NCBI GenBank assembly: GCA_948144175.1
Contig: CANXME010000043.1
Span: 1,363,501 to 1,427,500 of the forward strand
Direction of reading: 5' to 3'
DNA length: 64,000 bases
From: Closterium sp. NIES-65
Taxonomy: Eukaryota; Streptophyta; Zygnematophyceae; Desmidiales; Closteriaceae
The notes under the pieces were generated by a model, which saw only the letters and a list, made by a program, of their open reading frames with translations, was not told the origin of the DNA and did no database searches. The position numbers were made by a program, and so were the translations under genes. This document shows, piece after piece, positions 20,931-32,780 of the stretch (its first letter is position 1; each line of letters begins with the position of its first letter).

Positions 20931-21773
20931 TTAGTCGTCGGGTGTGAGGGGAGCAGCCGATGGGCAAGCTGGTCGATAGGGCTGGTCGACCTGCACGGGG
21001 GCCACTGCACGGGCGTTGACTTTGTGACGCCGACTTGGGGCAGCCGACTTGGGTGGCCGGCTGACAGGAGTGATGTCGACCTGGTGGTCGACCGAACGTG
21101 GTGATCGACGAAGGAAGGGCCGACATCGACGTCGACAGGGGAGACTGGGGACGTCGAGCTGGAGGGTGTCGAGGAGCTGGACGCCGAGCAGCTGGGTGTC
21201 GAGCAACAGGGCCCCAAGGTGGAGGGCGCCGAACATTGGGGGCACCGAGGTTTGTGCAATCTGCGACCGACCGAGCTGGTTGACCAGGCGTGGTTGCCCG
21301 GTCGACCAGGATATCCGGGCGACGTGTGCGAAGGTCGCCGGGGTGCCTTCTGCGAGGCCGACCTCGGGGGTGGTATCCCGAAGTCGACGTGGCTGGTGGG
21401 CGCAGTCGCTGGCGTGGAGTCTACGAGGCTTCTGCGCTGTGCTCGTAACAAGGCGTGGAGCACCAACCAGCTGCACGCACCTGCAAAGCAGGTGCACCGT
21501 TGTTCTGCGGATGCAACGCTGTGCAGCCAACTTGCTGCAACGTTGGCACGACGTAAGCTTGCAACGTTGGCAAGCCGCGACTTTGCTCTGCTGGAGCGCG
21601 GTTGACCAAGTTGTGCTGGCACGTGGTTGAGCGTGCTGCGCTGGAAGTCGACCAGCAGCTTTGCTAGGTTTGATGTAGCCTTGCATGCCAATATTGTTAC
21701 TATCATTGTTGTCAACCTTCCTTGGTGAAACTCTTGCCAAATTGCCCCCTGAACCAGCAAGTAGTGTGTGCAC
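20931..21773 (-). other. GTCGAC-rich block open on both strands
   Basis: Two overlapping 280-codon minus-strand frames and a 193-codon plus-strand frame are all open. The DNA is GC-rich and unusually dense in GTCGAC and TCGACC words. The minus-strand product is Ser/Pro/Arg-rich with no recognised domain. The openness probably follows from base composition. Origin unknown; an eroded transposon is possible. Confidence 0.3.
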
Positions 21774-22389
21774 TAGGAAACGACTAAACGAACGAACGCA
21801 AAGATCTCACAAGCACCCGTGTCTAGCCCGTTGTACTAGTTATCTCCTCATCTCCCCCCTTCACTACTAAGCTTTTTCACTCCCCTCACCAGTCCTCACG
21901 TCCTAACCATCCCCGATCCCCCCCACCCTCCCTTCACCTTTCTGCTGTTCACCCCTCATCAACCCCACCCATACACTCCTCATTACCTTTCCCCATCCAT
22001 CCCCTCTCTCCAGTCCCTTCCCCCCAACCAACCCACATTCCCCACCCGCTCACTCTACATCTCCTCGCTCCCATCCATTTTCTCTCCGCTCAAACCCTCC
22101 TCCAACCCCCTCCTCTCCCCCTCTTCCCCCCTTCTCTCCTGCCCCTCCTAACCATCTGTCGTTCCTGCTGCCCTATCACTCATCTCAAAGCTCTCCTCAA
22201 TTCTCTCTCCCGCTCACCCCCACATCTTCCCTTCCCCGCACCTGCCACTTGTCCTCTTGCCTCTGCTCCTTGCCTCGACTCTTTCGGTCTGCTGCTTCCC
22301 TTTGGGTAGTTGTCTTTAGTGATATATGTGGAGTTCCCTTTTTTGCTAATTGCCATTGCGGCACGCATCAGCTAGCTGCTTTGGTCTTA

Positions 22390-23005
22390 CTTAGAGTGAG
22401 TGAGTGGCACTCTCCTTGTGAATTCTTAGTCATTCACACCATGCCGTTTGCTTCCCCAGCTGCCTGATCCGCCACATGGGTTGCATGTGCTTGCACTTGC
22501 TGCTCGTGCACGTCAGTCAACTCAGTGAGTTGCTTTCGTCTCCTGACACTCTCTTTGTGACTGCATGGTCGTTCTTTAGCACACTATGTTTACACCATGC
22601 CATTTGCTTCCCCAGCTGCCTGATCTGCCACATGGTTGCATGTGATCGCATTTGCCGCTCGTGCTTGTTAGTAAACTCTGTGAGTTGCTTTCGTCTCCGG
22701 GCATTCTCTTTGTGACAGTATGGTCGTTCTTTAGCAAAGTGCATTCACACCATGCCATTTGCTTCCCCAGCTGCCTGATCTGCCGCATAGCATAGGTTGC
22801 ATAAGCGTGCATTTGCTGCTCGTGCATGTCAGTCCAGTCAGTGAGCTTCGTCGGTCTCCTGGCACTCTCCTTGTGACTGCATGGTCTTTCTTAAGCACAC
22901 TGCGTTCACACCATGCCGTTTGCTTCCCCAGATGCCTGATCTGCCACATGGTTGCATGCGCGTGCATTTGGTGCTTGTGCATGTCAGTCAAGTCAGTAAA
23001 TGCTA
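22390..23005. repeat. Tandem array of ~156-bp units
   Basis: Units starting at 22440, 22596, 22751 and 22912 share CATGCC(A/G)TTTGCTTCCCCAG, CTGCCTGATCTGCCACATGG and TTTGTGACTGCATGGTC. A partial unit precedes 22440. Spacings are 156, 155 and 161 bp with moderate divergence. ORFs across it are repeat-driven. Confidence 0.85.
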
Positions 23006-24210
23006 CCTTTGTGAACGCCACATTGGTTGAAAAAAACATGTTACATTCCCTTCCATGAACACAATCACTTCTCACCATCACCATAGCCAATGGCTGCTCA
23101 AATCAGGCTACACTCTCTGCCTTTGTCCGGTTTTAGCCAAGAGATATCTTGTCTCAATACCCTCAACCCCAACCCATACCAACAATGTTGATACTATGCC
23201 AACGGCATCAAAGCATGACTTGACGTTCAAGCCCTACACTACACACCCAACCACTCACCCACCCACCCCCATCTACCCACCACCCCCAGTTAGCGCCCAC
23301 CCAACCACCCACCCCCAACAGCTACCCAACCCCCCAGTCACCGCCACCCACCCACTGGGTCACAACCTACGATATGTGTTTTACAGAATGCGTATGGCCT
23401 GACAATGCATCCACACCCGTGTTATTTATGCCCTTGGTGCCTTCATCTTTGAATATACTAAATACGACGAGGATCATGCACTGGTGCGAATGGATTCCAC
23501 TAGCAGAGATAATTTTTTTAGCATCTAGGTCCCGGGAATCTACGCAAGAATTGTCCGCGGATCGCTCCCTGAGGATACATGTCTGTAGCAATTGTTGCAT
23601 AGTAATTTGTTGGATTTTGGTTAATAATTTTAACCATCTTGTAAACAGATATGCTTGTACCAGGGATCATGACCTATGGTGCACGTTTGAAAATGCGTTT
23701 CAGCTCCAACTGATCCTCGTTTCGTTGTGTCCACATGCCCTCGATGTTCCACACCATGTTACCGTTCGTGCCACGTGTTCCTAGGTTAATGGATTGGTTG
23801 AGAGGCGGCATAGGGAGTGCAAGCTGGTGCGTATTTTAACTGATGTGGACGTCCAACCCGCCTTGATACCTACAGATCCCCGTTAAAAGACCGCAGGAAA
23901 GCCCGACATCAATAGAGAGAAAATAAGAAGTGTTTAGGGAGCTAATGTAGGGAGGGAAGGACGCATGTTTGCTAGGGCTGAGAAAGCGGGTGGGTGTGGT
24001 GGATGAGGATGTGTAGATGTCTCTTTAGTAGATGTCTTGTTAGAAGGCACAATCAAGAATGTGATCGCACTTGTCGAGGTAGATGTTGAGGTGATTTTTG
24101 GATCGACTCATATGTTTACCTGTGTTCTAACTTGTCTTTGAGGCGCCTCAAAAAACTTGTCTAGTGGCAGCCATTGTTTGAGAAAAATGCGTTCAATAAG
24201 TGATCCCGGA
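23006..24210. other. Gene-poor DNA with a CCCA-rich tract
   Basis: About 23225-23355 is rich in CACCCACCCA words. A 136-codon plus-strand ORF (23374-23784) and a 77-codon minus-strand ORF overlap here but match nothing I recognise. The rest shows no feature. Confidence 0.5.
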
Positions 24211-24319
24211 TGTCAAATGTTGTAGTCTTAGTGATGTGTGTTATAGGGGGTACAACTGTTAGGGTTAGGTTTATTTACCCCAACCAACCTTAATCAAACC
24301 AGCACTTTCATTCTTGACA
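24211..24319 (+). repeat. Element R2 5' LTR
   Basis: The 109-bp segment starts TGTCAAATG and ends TTCTTGACA, and carries AGGGGGTACAACTGTTAGGGT, the same core as the other family LTRs. It is followed by TGGTATAACC. No second copy is in the window. Confidence 0.6.
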
Positions 24320-24419
24320 TGGTATAACCTACGTTAGGATCCTGTGGGATCCCGCTAGAGCTTCTCGGACCCGTTGCACGTAGTCTACCGTTCTCGTTAT
24401 GCCTGTTTCGTCCCGTAGC

Positions 24420-25050
24420 GCCTCTTGTGGCCGTTCGTTCCATCCTGTAGCGCCCTAAGCGCTTGCCCGCTCCATCACGAAGCGCCCGTAGTGCCTGTAG
24501 CTCCCTTAGCGCTTGCCCGTTCCGTCGCGAAGTGCCCGTAACGCATGTCGTTTTGTCACGAAGCGCCCGTAGCGCTCGTAGTGCCCGTCGCACGCGCCTC
24601 CCCGTCCCCTGCCCATCCCGTCCCCTGCCCGTTGCGTCCCCTGCCCGTTGCATCCCCTGCCCATCCCGTCTCGTGCCCGTCCTGTCCCCTGCGCGTCGAG
24701 CTGCCCGTCCCGTCCCGTTCCCTACGCGTCGTGCTGCCCATCCGTCCCGTCCCCTGCGCGTCGCGCTGCCCGTCCGTCCCGTCCCCTGCGCGTCGCGCTG
24801 CCCGTCCCGTCCCCCCCTCCCGTCAGCGCGTCGCGCTGCCCGTCCCGTCCCCCCCTCCCGTCAGCGCATCGTGCTGCCCGTCCCGTCCCATGCCCGTTGC
24901 GTCTCGTCCCCCCCCTTCCGTCGAGTCGCCCCCAGCCCGTCGCTTCGCGCCCTGCTGTCCCGTCGAGTCACGTCCTACCCGCCCCGTCGCGTCGTGCCCT
25001 GCTGTCTCGTCGCGTCGCGCCTTTCGCTCAGCCCACCGCGCCCTGCTCAG
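24420..25050 (+). repeat. Element R2 leader low-complexity repeats
   Basis: AGCGCCCGTAGCGC-type units (24420-24590) give way to CCCGTCCCCTGCGCGTCGCG-type units (24600-25030). The position between primer site and gag matches the minisatellite leaders of the related elements. Confidence 0.75.
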
Positions 25051-25106
25051 ACCCTCTAGGCGTTTAGGGTTTTGGCAGCAGCAATATCCACCTCTACGCT
25101 TCCGCT

Positions 25107-26123
25107 ATGGCGATCCCTAGGATCCTGCAGTTTGACGCTGAGGGTAGGCCACTCGAGTTCTCGGTCTGGCTCCTGCGTGTGCGCCGCCTCCTAGAGAGCC
25201 AGGTTCAGGCACACGAGACTCTATGGGCGCACGCTTTCGGTGACCTTCCTGAGCTCACTAGCCCTACACCCTTAGCAGCTAACCCCACACCTGTAGACAG
25301 TGACCGTTATGCACGCGAGCGTGCTGACGTGACTGCGTGGAAGTCGCGTGATGCTGCGGCCTGCTTCGCCCTCAGCAACCTCCTCCCAGAGTCTGAGGAG
25401 ATCCACTTCACTCAGGTTCGCACGGCTAGTGAGTTCCTGACTGCGATCAAGGCCCGCTATGCTACTCCCACCATTGTCTCTCCTGGTTGCCTGTTCCTTC
25501 CGTTCCTGTTTCCTGGCCTCGCCTCATTTGAGCGCACTGCTGACTTGATCACTTATCTGCACTCGCTCGATTCTAGCTACCGCGTTACTTGCACTGACGC
25601 ACAGCTTACACTGCTCCCTCCCCCCATGGCGATTACTATGTAATTCATCGCCACTAGCGTCCCGGACCGCCTTGCCTTGGTTCGTGATGTGCTTCTTCTG
25701 AAGCACCCTAGCGAGCTCACTATCGAGGTCCTTGAGTCGGCCCTCAAGGACGTCGAGGGCAACCTCCACTCGGTAGCCTCTGCCTCTGGTGTTGTGCCCC
25801 CTCCACTGTTTCACGGGTGCACTGTCCCTCAGCTGACCACATTTACTGCCTCCCTCGCCACTGTCACTACTGACGTGATCGCAGCTGCTGTTACGACTTC
25901 TTCGCGGTCTCGAGGTAGGAGTGGCAGGAGGGGCGGTCAAGGTGCAAGCGGAGGCGGTGGGGTGACGTGGCGAGCAGCGGCGGCGGGAGTGCAAGGGCTG
26001 GAGGAGTGCCTCGTGCAGCACCCGGTGACTCCTCTGCTGCAGCCGGTGGAGGTGACGCCCGGGTTCGTCAGCCACCTACTGGTCTGCCAGCCGCAGGGGG
26101 TGGAGCAGCGGCGTGATACCTGA
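25107..26123 (+). pseudogene. Element R2 gag
   Basis: The ATG at 25107 begins MAIPRILQFDAEGRPLEFSV, parallel to MASPSVLTFDAEGRAIDFEV in D. It includes the conserved FTQVRTASEFLTAIKARYAT and ADLITYLHSLDSSYR blocks of a copia gag. A stop after MAITM (25641-25643) interrupts it, and the same frame resumes FIATSVPDRLALVRDVLL. The Gly-rich C-terminal part decays after ~25930. Confidence 0.8.
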
Positions 26124-26599
26124 CTCAGTGACAGCAGCAGCAGCAGTAGCCCCTCCCCTCACAGCAGCGACAGCAGTAGGTTTCGGGGCAGGGGTCAGGA
26201 CTGCGTTAGCTACAGCTCGGTGTCGTCCACCCTCCCTGCACCTATCACGTTCTGACAGGTGCCCGCCGCGGCCAGCCTTGTGGCCGCAGCCACCCACCGG
26301 GTCAGTGCTTTCCCTAGCTTACTGACACGGTTCGGTTGGCCTACAGCGTTGACGGCCCTACCCCTGACTGGCTTCCCCTTGTTCAGCCGTACAGCTCCGC
26401 TCTGTGGGGCATGTCGGCTTCTCAGTTGGTTGATCTCTTAGGAACTCCTCATGCTATGTATGCTGTTGTTGACTCTAGTGCTTCTTACTTTGTTTACTCG
26501 AGTGTTGTTAGCTTAGGTGCTAGTCTTGCTAAGGTTCCTTTTGCTAGTGTAGGTACTTGTGTAGACACTAGTCCAGGATTTAGGGTCACTTCGCTTTCT

Positions 26600-27049
26600 T
26601 TCACTCTGGACTCCGGAGTGCTCCGGAGGACGCTTCGCTTTCTTTCACTCTGGACTCCGGAGCTTCGCACTACTTCTTCCGCGACCGCATGACACTTACC
26701 CTGCTTCCTACACCAGTCTCTGTAGCACTGGCTGATCCCACTTCGGGACCAATCACTGCTCGCTACACTACTACGCTTTCGTGCCCGGCTGTTCCCTCCG
26801 GTTCTGTGACCGGCTTCCACGTCCCCTTGTTCTCGAGGAACTTGGTGGGCGTGAGGCCGCTTATGAGTTAGTATGTGTGGATTGAGCCTTCTGGCGAGAC
26901 TGCGGTTTGTGTCGACGGGGACACGTACGCGCCTCTCGCCACCTTTACCGCTGAGCCGGGCTCTGGTCTCTACACACTTCACACTGGCCCCCGACAGCAG
27001 CAGCAGCAGCAGCAGCAGCGGCGGCAGCAGCAGCAACAGCAGCAGTGGC

Positions 27050-27105
<56 letters not shown>

Positions 27106-27226
27106 CAGGAGTGGCAGTAGCAGCAGCAGCAGCGGCAGCAACAGCAACAGCTACTGCCCCCGATCCCTGTCACTACCCCCCGTCAGGTTCCCGCATCTCA
27201 CTAGGTTGCCGCGTCTCCCCAGATAG
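26600..27226 (+). pseudogene. Element R2 protease region with duplicated site and polyQ tract
   Basis: Protease motif LDSGASHYFFRDR is encoded around 26660-26690. The segment CTTCGCTTTCTTTCACTCTG plus GACTCCGGAG is tandemly duplicated just before it. It continues LADPTSGPITARYTTTLSCP and PLATFTAEPGSGLYTLHTGP, then a CAG tract (26997-27150) that reads poly-Gln in frame with stops. Confidence 0.8.
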
Positions 27227-27228
27227 CT

Positions 27229-28354
27229 GTGTCTGGTCAGGTTCCGGTATCTGGTCCAGTTGTTGCGCCCTGCTCCTGCCGGTCACTTGCCCACCCCACC
27301 GTTCTGTGGCACCACCGGATGGGGCACCCGTCCATTCCTCGCCTGCGCGCTATGTCTAGTGAGTGTCTTGTCTTAGGCCTCCCGCGAGTCTTGCCGTCGC
27401 TGCCGCCTTCGCTTGCACCACCTTGCGGTCCCTGCGTTGAGGGTCGGCTGCGCGCCACCCCTCACTCCTCCTCCCTTCGTCCGGCCACCAAGCCCTTCGA
27501 GACTCTCCACTTGGACGTCCGGGGCCCCACCCCTCGCCTTGGCCCTGAGCGAGAGAGTTTCTTCCTGGTGGTCGTTGACGACTATTCTCGCTACACCACA
27601 GTGCTTTCCTTGGCAAAGAAGTCTGAGGTGACTACTACGCTGATCCGGTGGTTACTTACCACTGCGGACACTCATGATCGTCGTGTCAGCTGTCTTTGCT
27701 CAAACCGTGGGGGTGAGTTTTGCTCCGGCATTCTCGCTGGATTTTGTCGCGAGCAGGGCATCCGTCAGTCTTGGACGCTTCCAGATTCCGCACAGCAGAA
27801 TGGGGTTGCTGAGCGCCGCATAGGCTTGGTCATGGAGATTGCACGCACCTCCATGATCCACGCTTATGCGCCCCATTTTCTGTGGCCCTACGTGGTTCGG
27901 TACGCCACTCACGAGCTGAACCTCTAGCCACGTGTCTCTCGGCCAAAGGCTTCACCGACTAGGGTCCCCTGGTGCTGAGTCGCATTTTCGTGTCTAGGGC
28001 TGCTTGGCGCTTGTTCGCGACACCTTCGAGGATAAGCTCTCCCCTTGCGCCCTTCCGTGTGTCTTCCTTGGTTTCCCTGTTGACTCCTCTGACTTCACCT
28101 TTTACCACCCTCCCCTTCATCGGTTCTTTGACTCCGGCGACGTTTGTTTTCTTGAGTCAGTCCCCTACTACACCTGGTACCCCTGTCAAGGTCTTTCGGT
28201 ACCTCCTCCTCCTCTGTTCCTTACTCCCGCCCCCCCTCCTGCACCTCCGGTACAGCCCCCTCCCCCTGGTCCAGCCTCGTCAGGTGTGACACACGCTACC
28301 CCTCCCCCCTCGGCAGCCCCTCCGGTGCCGTCCCCTTCCCTACAGTCCTCCTAG
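27229..28354 (+). pseudogene. Element R2 pre-integrase and integrase
   Basis: It reads LWHHRMGHPSIPRLRAM, CGPCVEGRLRATPHSSS, LHLDVRGPTP (Asp), VVDDYSRYTTVLSLA, SNRGGEFCSG, QQNGVAERRIGLVMEIARTS (Glu). The second catalytic residue, Asp in the related SDRGGEF motif, is Asn. A stop follows THELNL (TAG where relatives have Trp), then a shifted frame reads VRDTFEDKLSPCALPCVFLGF. Confidence 0.88.
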
Positions 28355-29753
28355 CCTACAGCAGACCCTGCGGGAGCTGGTTTTTGTGGCGAGGACCCTA
28401 GAGGTGCTAGCTCTAGAGAGGCTGGAGTTGGAGCAGAGAGCATACCTGTGCGAGGTCCTGGTTCTTGGGGTGCTGGAGCTGGAGCTGAGCCCGTGACCGC
28501 AGGAGACTCTAGTCTTCGGAGAGCTGGTGTTAGTGGAGCTATCCCTGGGGGTGCTAAGACTGGGGGTGCACCCTCTGCTGGACTTAGAGAGCCTGGGACG
28601 AGCCCTATTACTTCTGGTGGTGCTGGCTCTGGGGGTGGTGCGTCTGGTTCTTTGGAGAGCAGACCCGGGGCTACCGCTGCTCCAGACACTAATCCTCCCC
28701 CCCACCCCTACCCGACCCGGCTCCAGGCCCATGTTCTTCAGGCCCGTGAGGAGCGGTTGGAGTTGGAGTGAGATGAGAGAGAGTTGGAGTGGCAGCAGCT
28801 AAAGCTACAGCGGCTGGAGGAGCAGCAGCAGCAGCAGTTGGAGCAGCAGCCAGAGCAAGAGCAGCCGCAGCAGCAGCCAGAGCAAGAGCAGCCGCAGCAG
28901 CAGGAGCAGCAGCAGCCACCGCAGCTGGAGGAGCAGCGGTCGCAGCCGCAACAGCCGCCACCTCCTCCTTCTGTCTCTGGTCTTCGGACCCTTGGTCTCC
29001 CCTCTCCTTCTCCTCCCTCCTCCCCCTCTCCTCCTGTCTCTGGTCCTCCGCTTTCCTCCTCTTGATCCGTCCCTAGCTGTTTTCCCTCCTCTGCCTCCAT
29101 TGTCCCCTCCTCTTCCTCACACTGGCCCTCGCGTCGCTCTCCTCGTGCTTGTCTCTCGTTCCCTGTTCCCTTCTCTGACCTTCGTACTGACCTGTTTTGT
29201 TCTAGTCTGCCTCGTTCGTCTCCTTCTGTACTTCCTTCTCCTCCTCAGTCGGCTCTCACTGCTTCCCTCTCTACTCCTGTCACGGACTACTACCGCACGT
29301 ATGGTCTTGTCCTCTCTCGTGTTCTCGCCTCTCTTGTTACCGACCCACATGCTTTTCTGTCCTCTGTCTCCGCTCTTACTGCCGCAGTCACTAAGTTTGC
29401 CTCTACTCGCAGCCTTGACTACGCCACCAGTATTGTGGCTGCTTCTCCTACCAGTCCTCTAGCCATCGGGGGTGAGACTGCGCTTGGCTGTGACGCCCTA
29501 GAGGACAGGCAGTTTGAGCTAGAGTTCTTGGCAGTCGCTTCCCCTCATCTCAGTGCCATGCTGCTTGCTCTTGAGGGAGACCCTGACGCCCTTGACATAC
29601 CGGCTCCTCACACTTACGCTGAGGCAGTGTCAGGGCCTTGGGCCTCTCAGTGGAGAGCTGCCATGGACGCAGAGATGGCCTCCTACAGATCCACAGGCAC
29701 CTACGTCGACGAGGTTCCCCCCCCTGGGGCGAACGTAGTTGATGGCATGTGGA
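28355..29753 (+). pseudogene. Element R2 linker and start of RT
   Basis: A Gly/Ala/Ser linker (28448-28700) and a Gln/Glu-rich block (28784-28950, QLEQQPEQEQPQQQPEQEQ) lead through Ser/Pro-rich DNA to MAASPTSPLAIGGETALGCD (29435) and EGDPDALDIPAPHTYAEAV, STGTYVDEVPPPGANVVDGM. Homology to this family stops there. Confidence 0.75.
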
Positions 29754-30681
29754 CTTCCGCAGGCGCCACACGGGAGGTGGTGCTGCCAACAGAACTGCTG
29801 AGGGGTATGGAGCTGCAGGAGGCAGCAGAGGAAGAGGGGGAGGGAGAGGCCAAGGCCGTGGGAGAGGCTTTGGCAGAGGGAGAGGCCGAGGTGACTACAA
29901 TGAGGGGCATGGGAGCTCTGGTGGCAGGGGGAGCACCCGAATGGAGGGTGCGTGCTGGTACTGCAAGAAGGCTGGACACCCATGGTTCAAGTGTTTCAGC
30001 CGGCCTGAGGGATGGGCGCCCCCATGCATGAAGCCGCCAAGTGGTGAACGTGCACGAGGTGGTGCTGTGCAAGGTTCAGGTGCAAAAGGTGATGGTGCAC
30101 AAGGCAAAGCCGACCCTGGGATGTTCCTCATGGTTGAGGATGTGCAAGGGAGTGGGGGTGATGTGGGTTCAGTTGGGAAGGTTGTGATGCACCCTCTCAC
30201 CCACTGGGTGATCGATTCAGGTTGCACAAGTCACATGACCCCATGGGCAGATTTGCTTGATGAGGTGAAACCCCCCGGGAAGATCAAGTTTGTGGCTGCC
30301 GCTTCAGGTGCTTTGCTCCCTGTGATTGGTGTTGTGAATGCCAAGGTCATGGGAGCGAATGCGGGGCTTGTGGGGCTGGGGAATGTGCTGTTGGTTGAAG
30401 GTTTGTCCGCTAACCTCCTCTCTGTGCGCCGGCTGCAGAAAAGCAAGGCCAAAGTGACTTTCGGCCCAACCAACTGCCGTGCAAAGCTTGGGAAGTTGCT
30501 GCTGTGGGACTTGGAGGAGAAGAGCCGCTACATTAAGGACCTCTGGCAGCTGCCCATCATCCCATGGAATGGGAAACCACCAGCAACGGCAGCGGCAGCG
30601 GCAACGGCTAAAACAACTGTGGGAGGAGAGGAGACTGCACCAACTAATGGGGCCCTGGATGCAGTCAAGAAGGTGCAGTAG
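29749..30681 (+). pseudogene. Element B gag C-terminus and protease
   Basis: An Arg/Gly-rich stretch (RGRGGGRGQGRGRGFGRGRG) precedes the zinc knuckle CWYCKKAGHPWFKC (CX2CX4HX4C). After a Gly-rich spacer comes the protease site HWVIDSGCTSHMTPWADLL and VEGLSANLLSVRRLQKSKAK. The frame ends in TAG after KKVQ, probably a changed CAG since the next codons continue the protein. Confidence 0.9.
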
Positions 30682-30702
30682 CCACAGCAACCACATGGTG
30701 AG

Positions 30703-31348
30703 GTGCTTGCTGGTGTGGATACGACAGCTGCATGGGCAAAGGCTTCATCCGGGAGTGGTGAGGCCGATTGGGAGACGTGGCACGAGAGGTTGTGCCACAT
30801 CAACATACCGATGCTGCAGAAGTTGGTGAAGGATGGGAGCTTGAAGGGGTTGGAGGTGAAGGGGGCAGCGAAGGTGATTGGGAGCTGCCCTACATGCCTT
30901 GAAACGAAGTTCACGAAGTTTCCCTTCACCAGCAGCACGGGACCAGCCAAGGCACCGCTCGCGCTTGTGCACATGGATGTGGTGGGCCCCACGAGGGCCC
31001 TTTCTCTCTCGGGCAGCCGCTAGTTCTTGACCATTGTGGACGACCACACGCGTGCCGTGTGGGTCTACCCTCTGAAGACTAAAGGGGAGGTGGCAGCGGC
31101 TGTTCTCAAGGAGTGGATGCCAAGAGCACAAAGGGAGAGCGGACACAAGGTGAAGGTGATCCGCACCGACAACGGAGGAGAGTTCATCGGCTGATTTTGA
31201 GAAGGAGCTGAAGCGGAAGGGGATCCAGCATCAGCTCACTGTGCCCTACAACCCGCAACAGAACGGTGTGGCTGAGCGGTTCAACTAGACCCTGCAGGAA
31301 GGTGCTCGCACTCTCCTTGAGCGTGCAGGGCTGCCGGATCCGTTTTGG
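30703..31348 (+). pseudogene. Element B pre-integrase and integrase core
   Basis: WHERLCHINIPMLQKLVKDG and SCPTCLETKFTKFPF mark the pre-integrase and zinc region. HMDVVGPTRALSLSGSR is followed by TAG, then FLTIVDDHTRAVWVYPLKTK, IRTDNGGEFIG, a frameshift, NPQQNGVAERFN, TAG and TLQEGARTLLERAGLPDPFW. All three DDE residues remain. Confidence 0.88.
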
Positions 31349-32779
31349 GTGATTGCACTGCGGCAGGTCGCCCTTGTGAAGAACAGAGTGCTGGCAACAG
31401 TGGGGGACAAGCAGTGGGTCCCCTACACCAAGTGGTATGGGAGTGCACCAGCTGTGAAAATGCTGAGAGCCTTTGGATGCATGGTGGTGTTTCATGTGCC
31501 TAAGGAGAAGAGGGGAAAGTTGGAGGCTTCTGGGAGATGGGGTGTGCACTTGGGGCTTGCTAAGGATCACAAGGGCTGGCTGATTTGGGACTTGACTAGC
31601 CAGCAGCTGACTGTGTCAAGGGATGTGAAGTTTCTTGAGTCATTGTACTACAAGGAGTGGAAGCAGCGGCAACAGAAGCTTCCTACGACACCACTAATTG
31701 TCGAGGCCGATGAGGTGCAGCGGCCTTCGAGGCAAGTGGAGGTTTCTGTCTCTGAGAATGAGATCTCTGGGGTGACTGAGGATGGGGGAGAACCTGAGGT
31801 GGAGGAGCAGCAGCACCAGCAACAGCAGCCGCAGCAGCAGCAGCAGCAAGGTGCTCCACAAGGTGCCGCACGTCCGGCTGACCGTCCCCGAAGGGAATTG
31901 CGCCCTCCTAACCGGCTGACCTATCCAAGGTTTGGCAAGCCAAAGGTAGAACGGGCTGGGAGTGTGGCTGAGCAGTGTGATGAGGATGAGATAGCACACT
32001 GCTACTGGGCAACCGTCCCTGAGCCCAAGACGTTAGCAAAGGCATTGAGCGGGCCCGACGCTGAGAAGTGGAAGCAGAGTGTGAAGGAGGAGTATGACTC
32101 TCTACTGGAGAATGAGACGTGGGAGCTGTGTGAGCTGCCTCCTGGGAAGAAGGCCATTTCTTCCAAGCTGATCTTCAGGCATAAGTACGGACCAGATGGG
32201 GAGCTGACCCGCTACAATTCAAGGCTTGTGGCTAAGGGGTTTCAGCAGACAAAAGGGAAGGATTTTGACAAGATCTTTGCTCCTATGGGGAAAGGCACAA
32301 CACTGAAAGTGTCTCTGGCAATGGCTGCAAACCGTGGGTGGCGGGTGAAGCAGATAGACATTACCACCGCCTTCCTCAATGGAATCATTCCGGAGGAGTT
32401 GTACATGTTACAGCCTGAGGGTTTGGATGATGGGAGCGGCAGGGTGTGCAGGCTGAAGAAGGCCATCTATGGCCTGAAGCAGGCTCCTCGTGCATGGTAC
32501 CACAATCTAGAGGAGACACTGCTGGCTGGGGGGTTCAAGAAGAGTGAGTGTGACCACAGCCTGTTCCTGCTACAAGAGAAGGAGCCGTTTCTCATGCTAC
32601 TGGTGTATGTGGACGACATTCTGCTCTTCTCTGAGTCATCTGCAATGATTGAGCGTGTGGAGGAGATGCTGGAGATGCAGTTCAAGTATTCCAAGATGGG
32701 AGATGTGAAGTACTACCTGGGGATGCAAGTGGAGAGGGACCTTGACAAGGGAGTGTTGAGGTTGCACCAGAGGAAGTAG
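31349..32779 (+). pseudogene. Element B integrase C-terminus and reverse transcriptase
   Basis: This is a 476-codon open frame. Residues 1-110 are the integrase C-terminal part (AFGCMVVFHVPKEKRGKLEA), residues ~150-175 a Gln-rich linker, and residues ~230-476 the copia RT: YDSLLENETWELCELPPGKK, KQIDITTAFLNGIIPEELYM, YGLKQAPRAWYHNLEETLL and LLVYVDDILLFSES with the YVDD box intact. It stops at TAG after LHQRK, where relatives continue into RNase H. Confidence 0.92.
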
Positions 32780-32780
32780 T

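Larger units (their letters stand above)
24211..29753 (+). mobile_element. Element R2: 5' part of a Ty1/copia retrotransposon
   Basis: A single LTR (24211-24319) with primer site TGGTATAACC is followed by a repetitive leader, gag, protease, integrase, a Gln/Gly-rich linker and the start of RT. It is the same broad family as elements 1, D, F, G and H (shared EGDPDALDIPAPHTYAEAV and DEVPPPGAN motifs) but more divergent. Homology stops inside RT, right after GANVVDGMW, where sequence of a second family (element B) begins. No 3' LTR of this family follows. Stops, frameshifts and an altered integrase Asp show it is dead. Confidence 0.8.

Noticed and set aside
22440-23005. Possible CRISPR array
   Set aside because: Units of ~156 bp are diverged throughout, with no short conserved repeat and unique spacer pattern, and the setting is eukaryotic.
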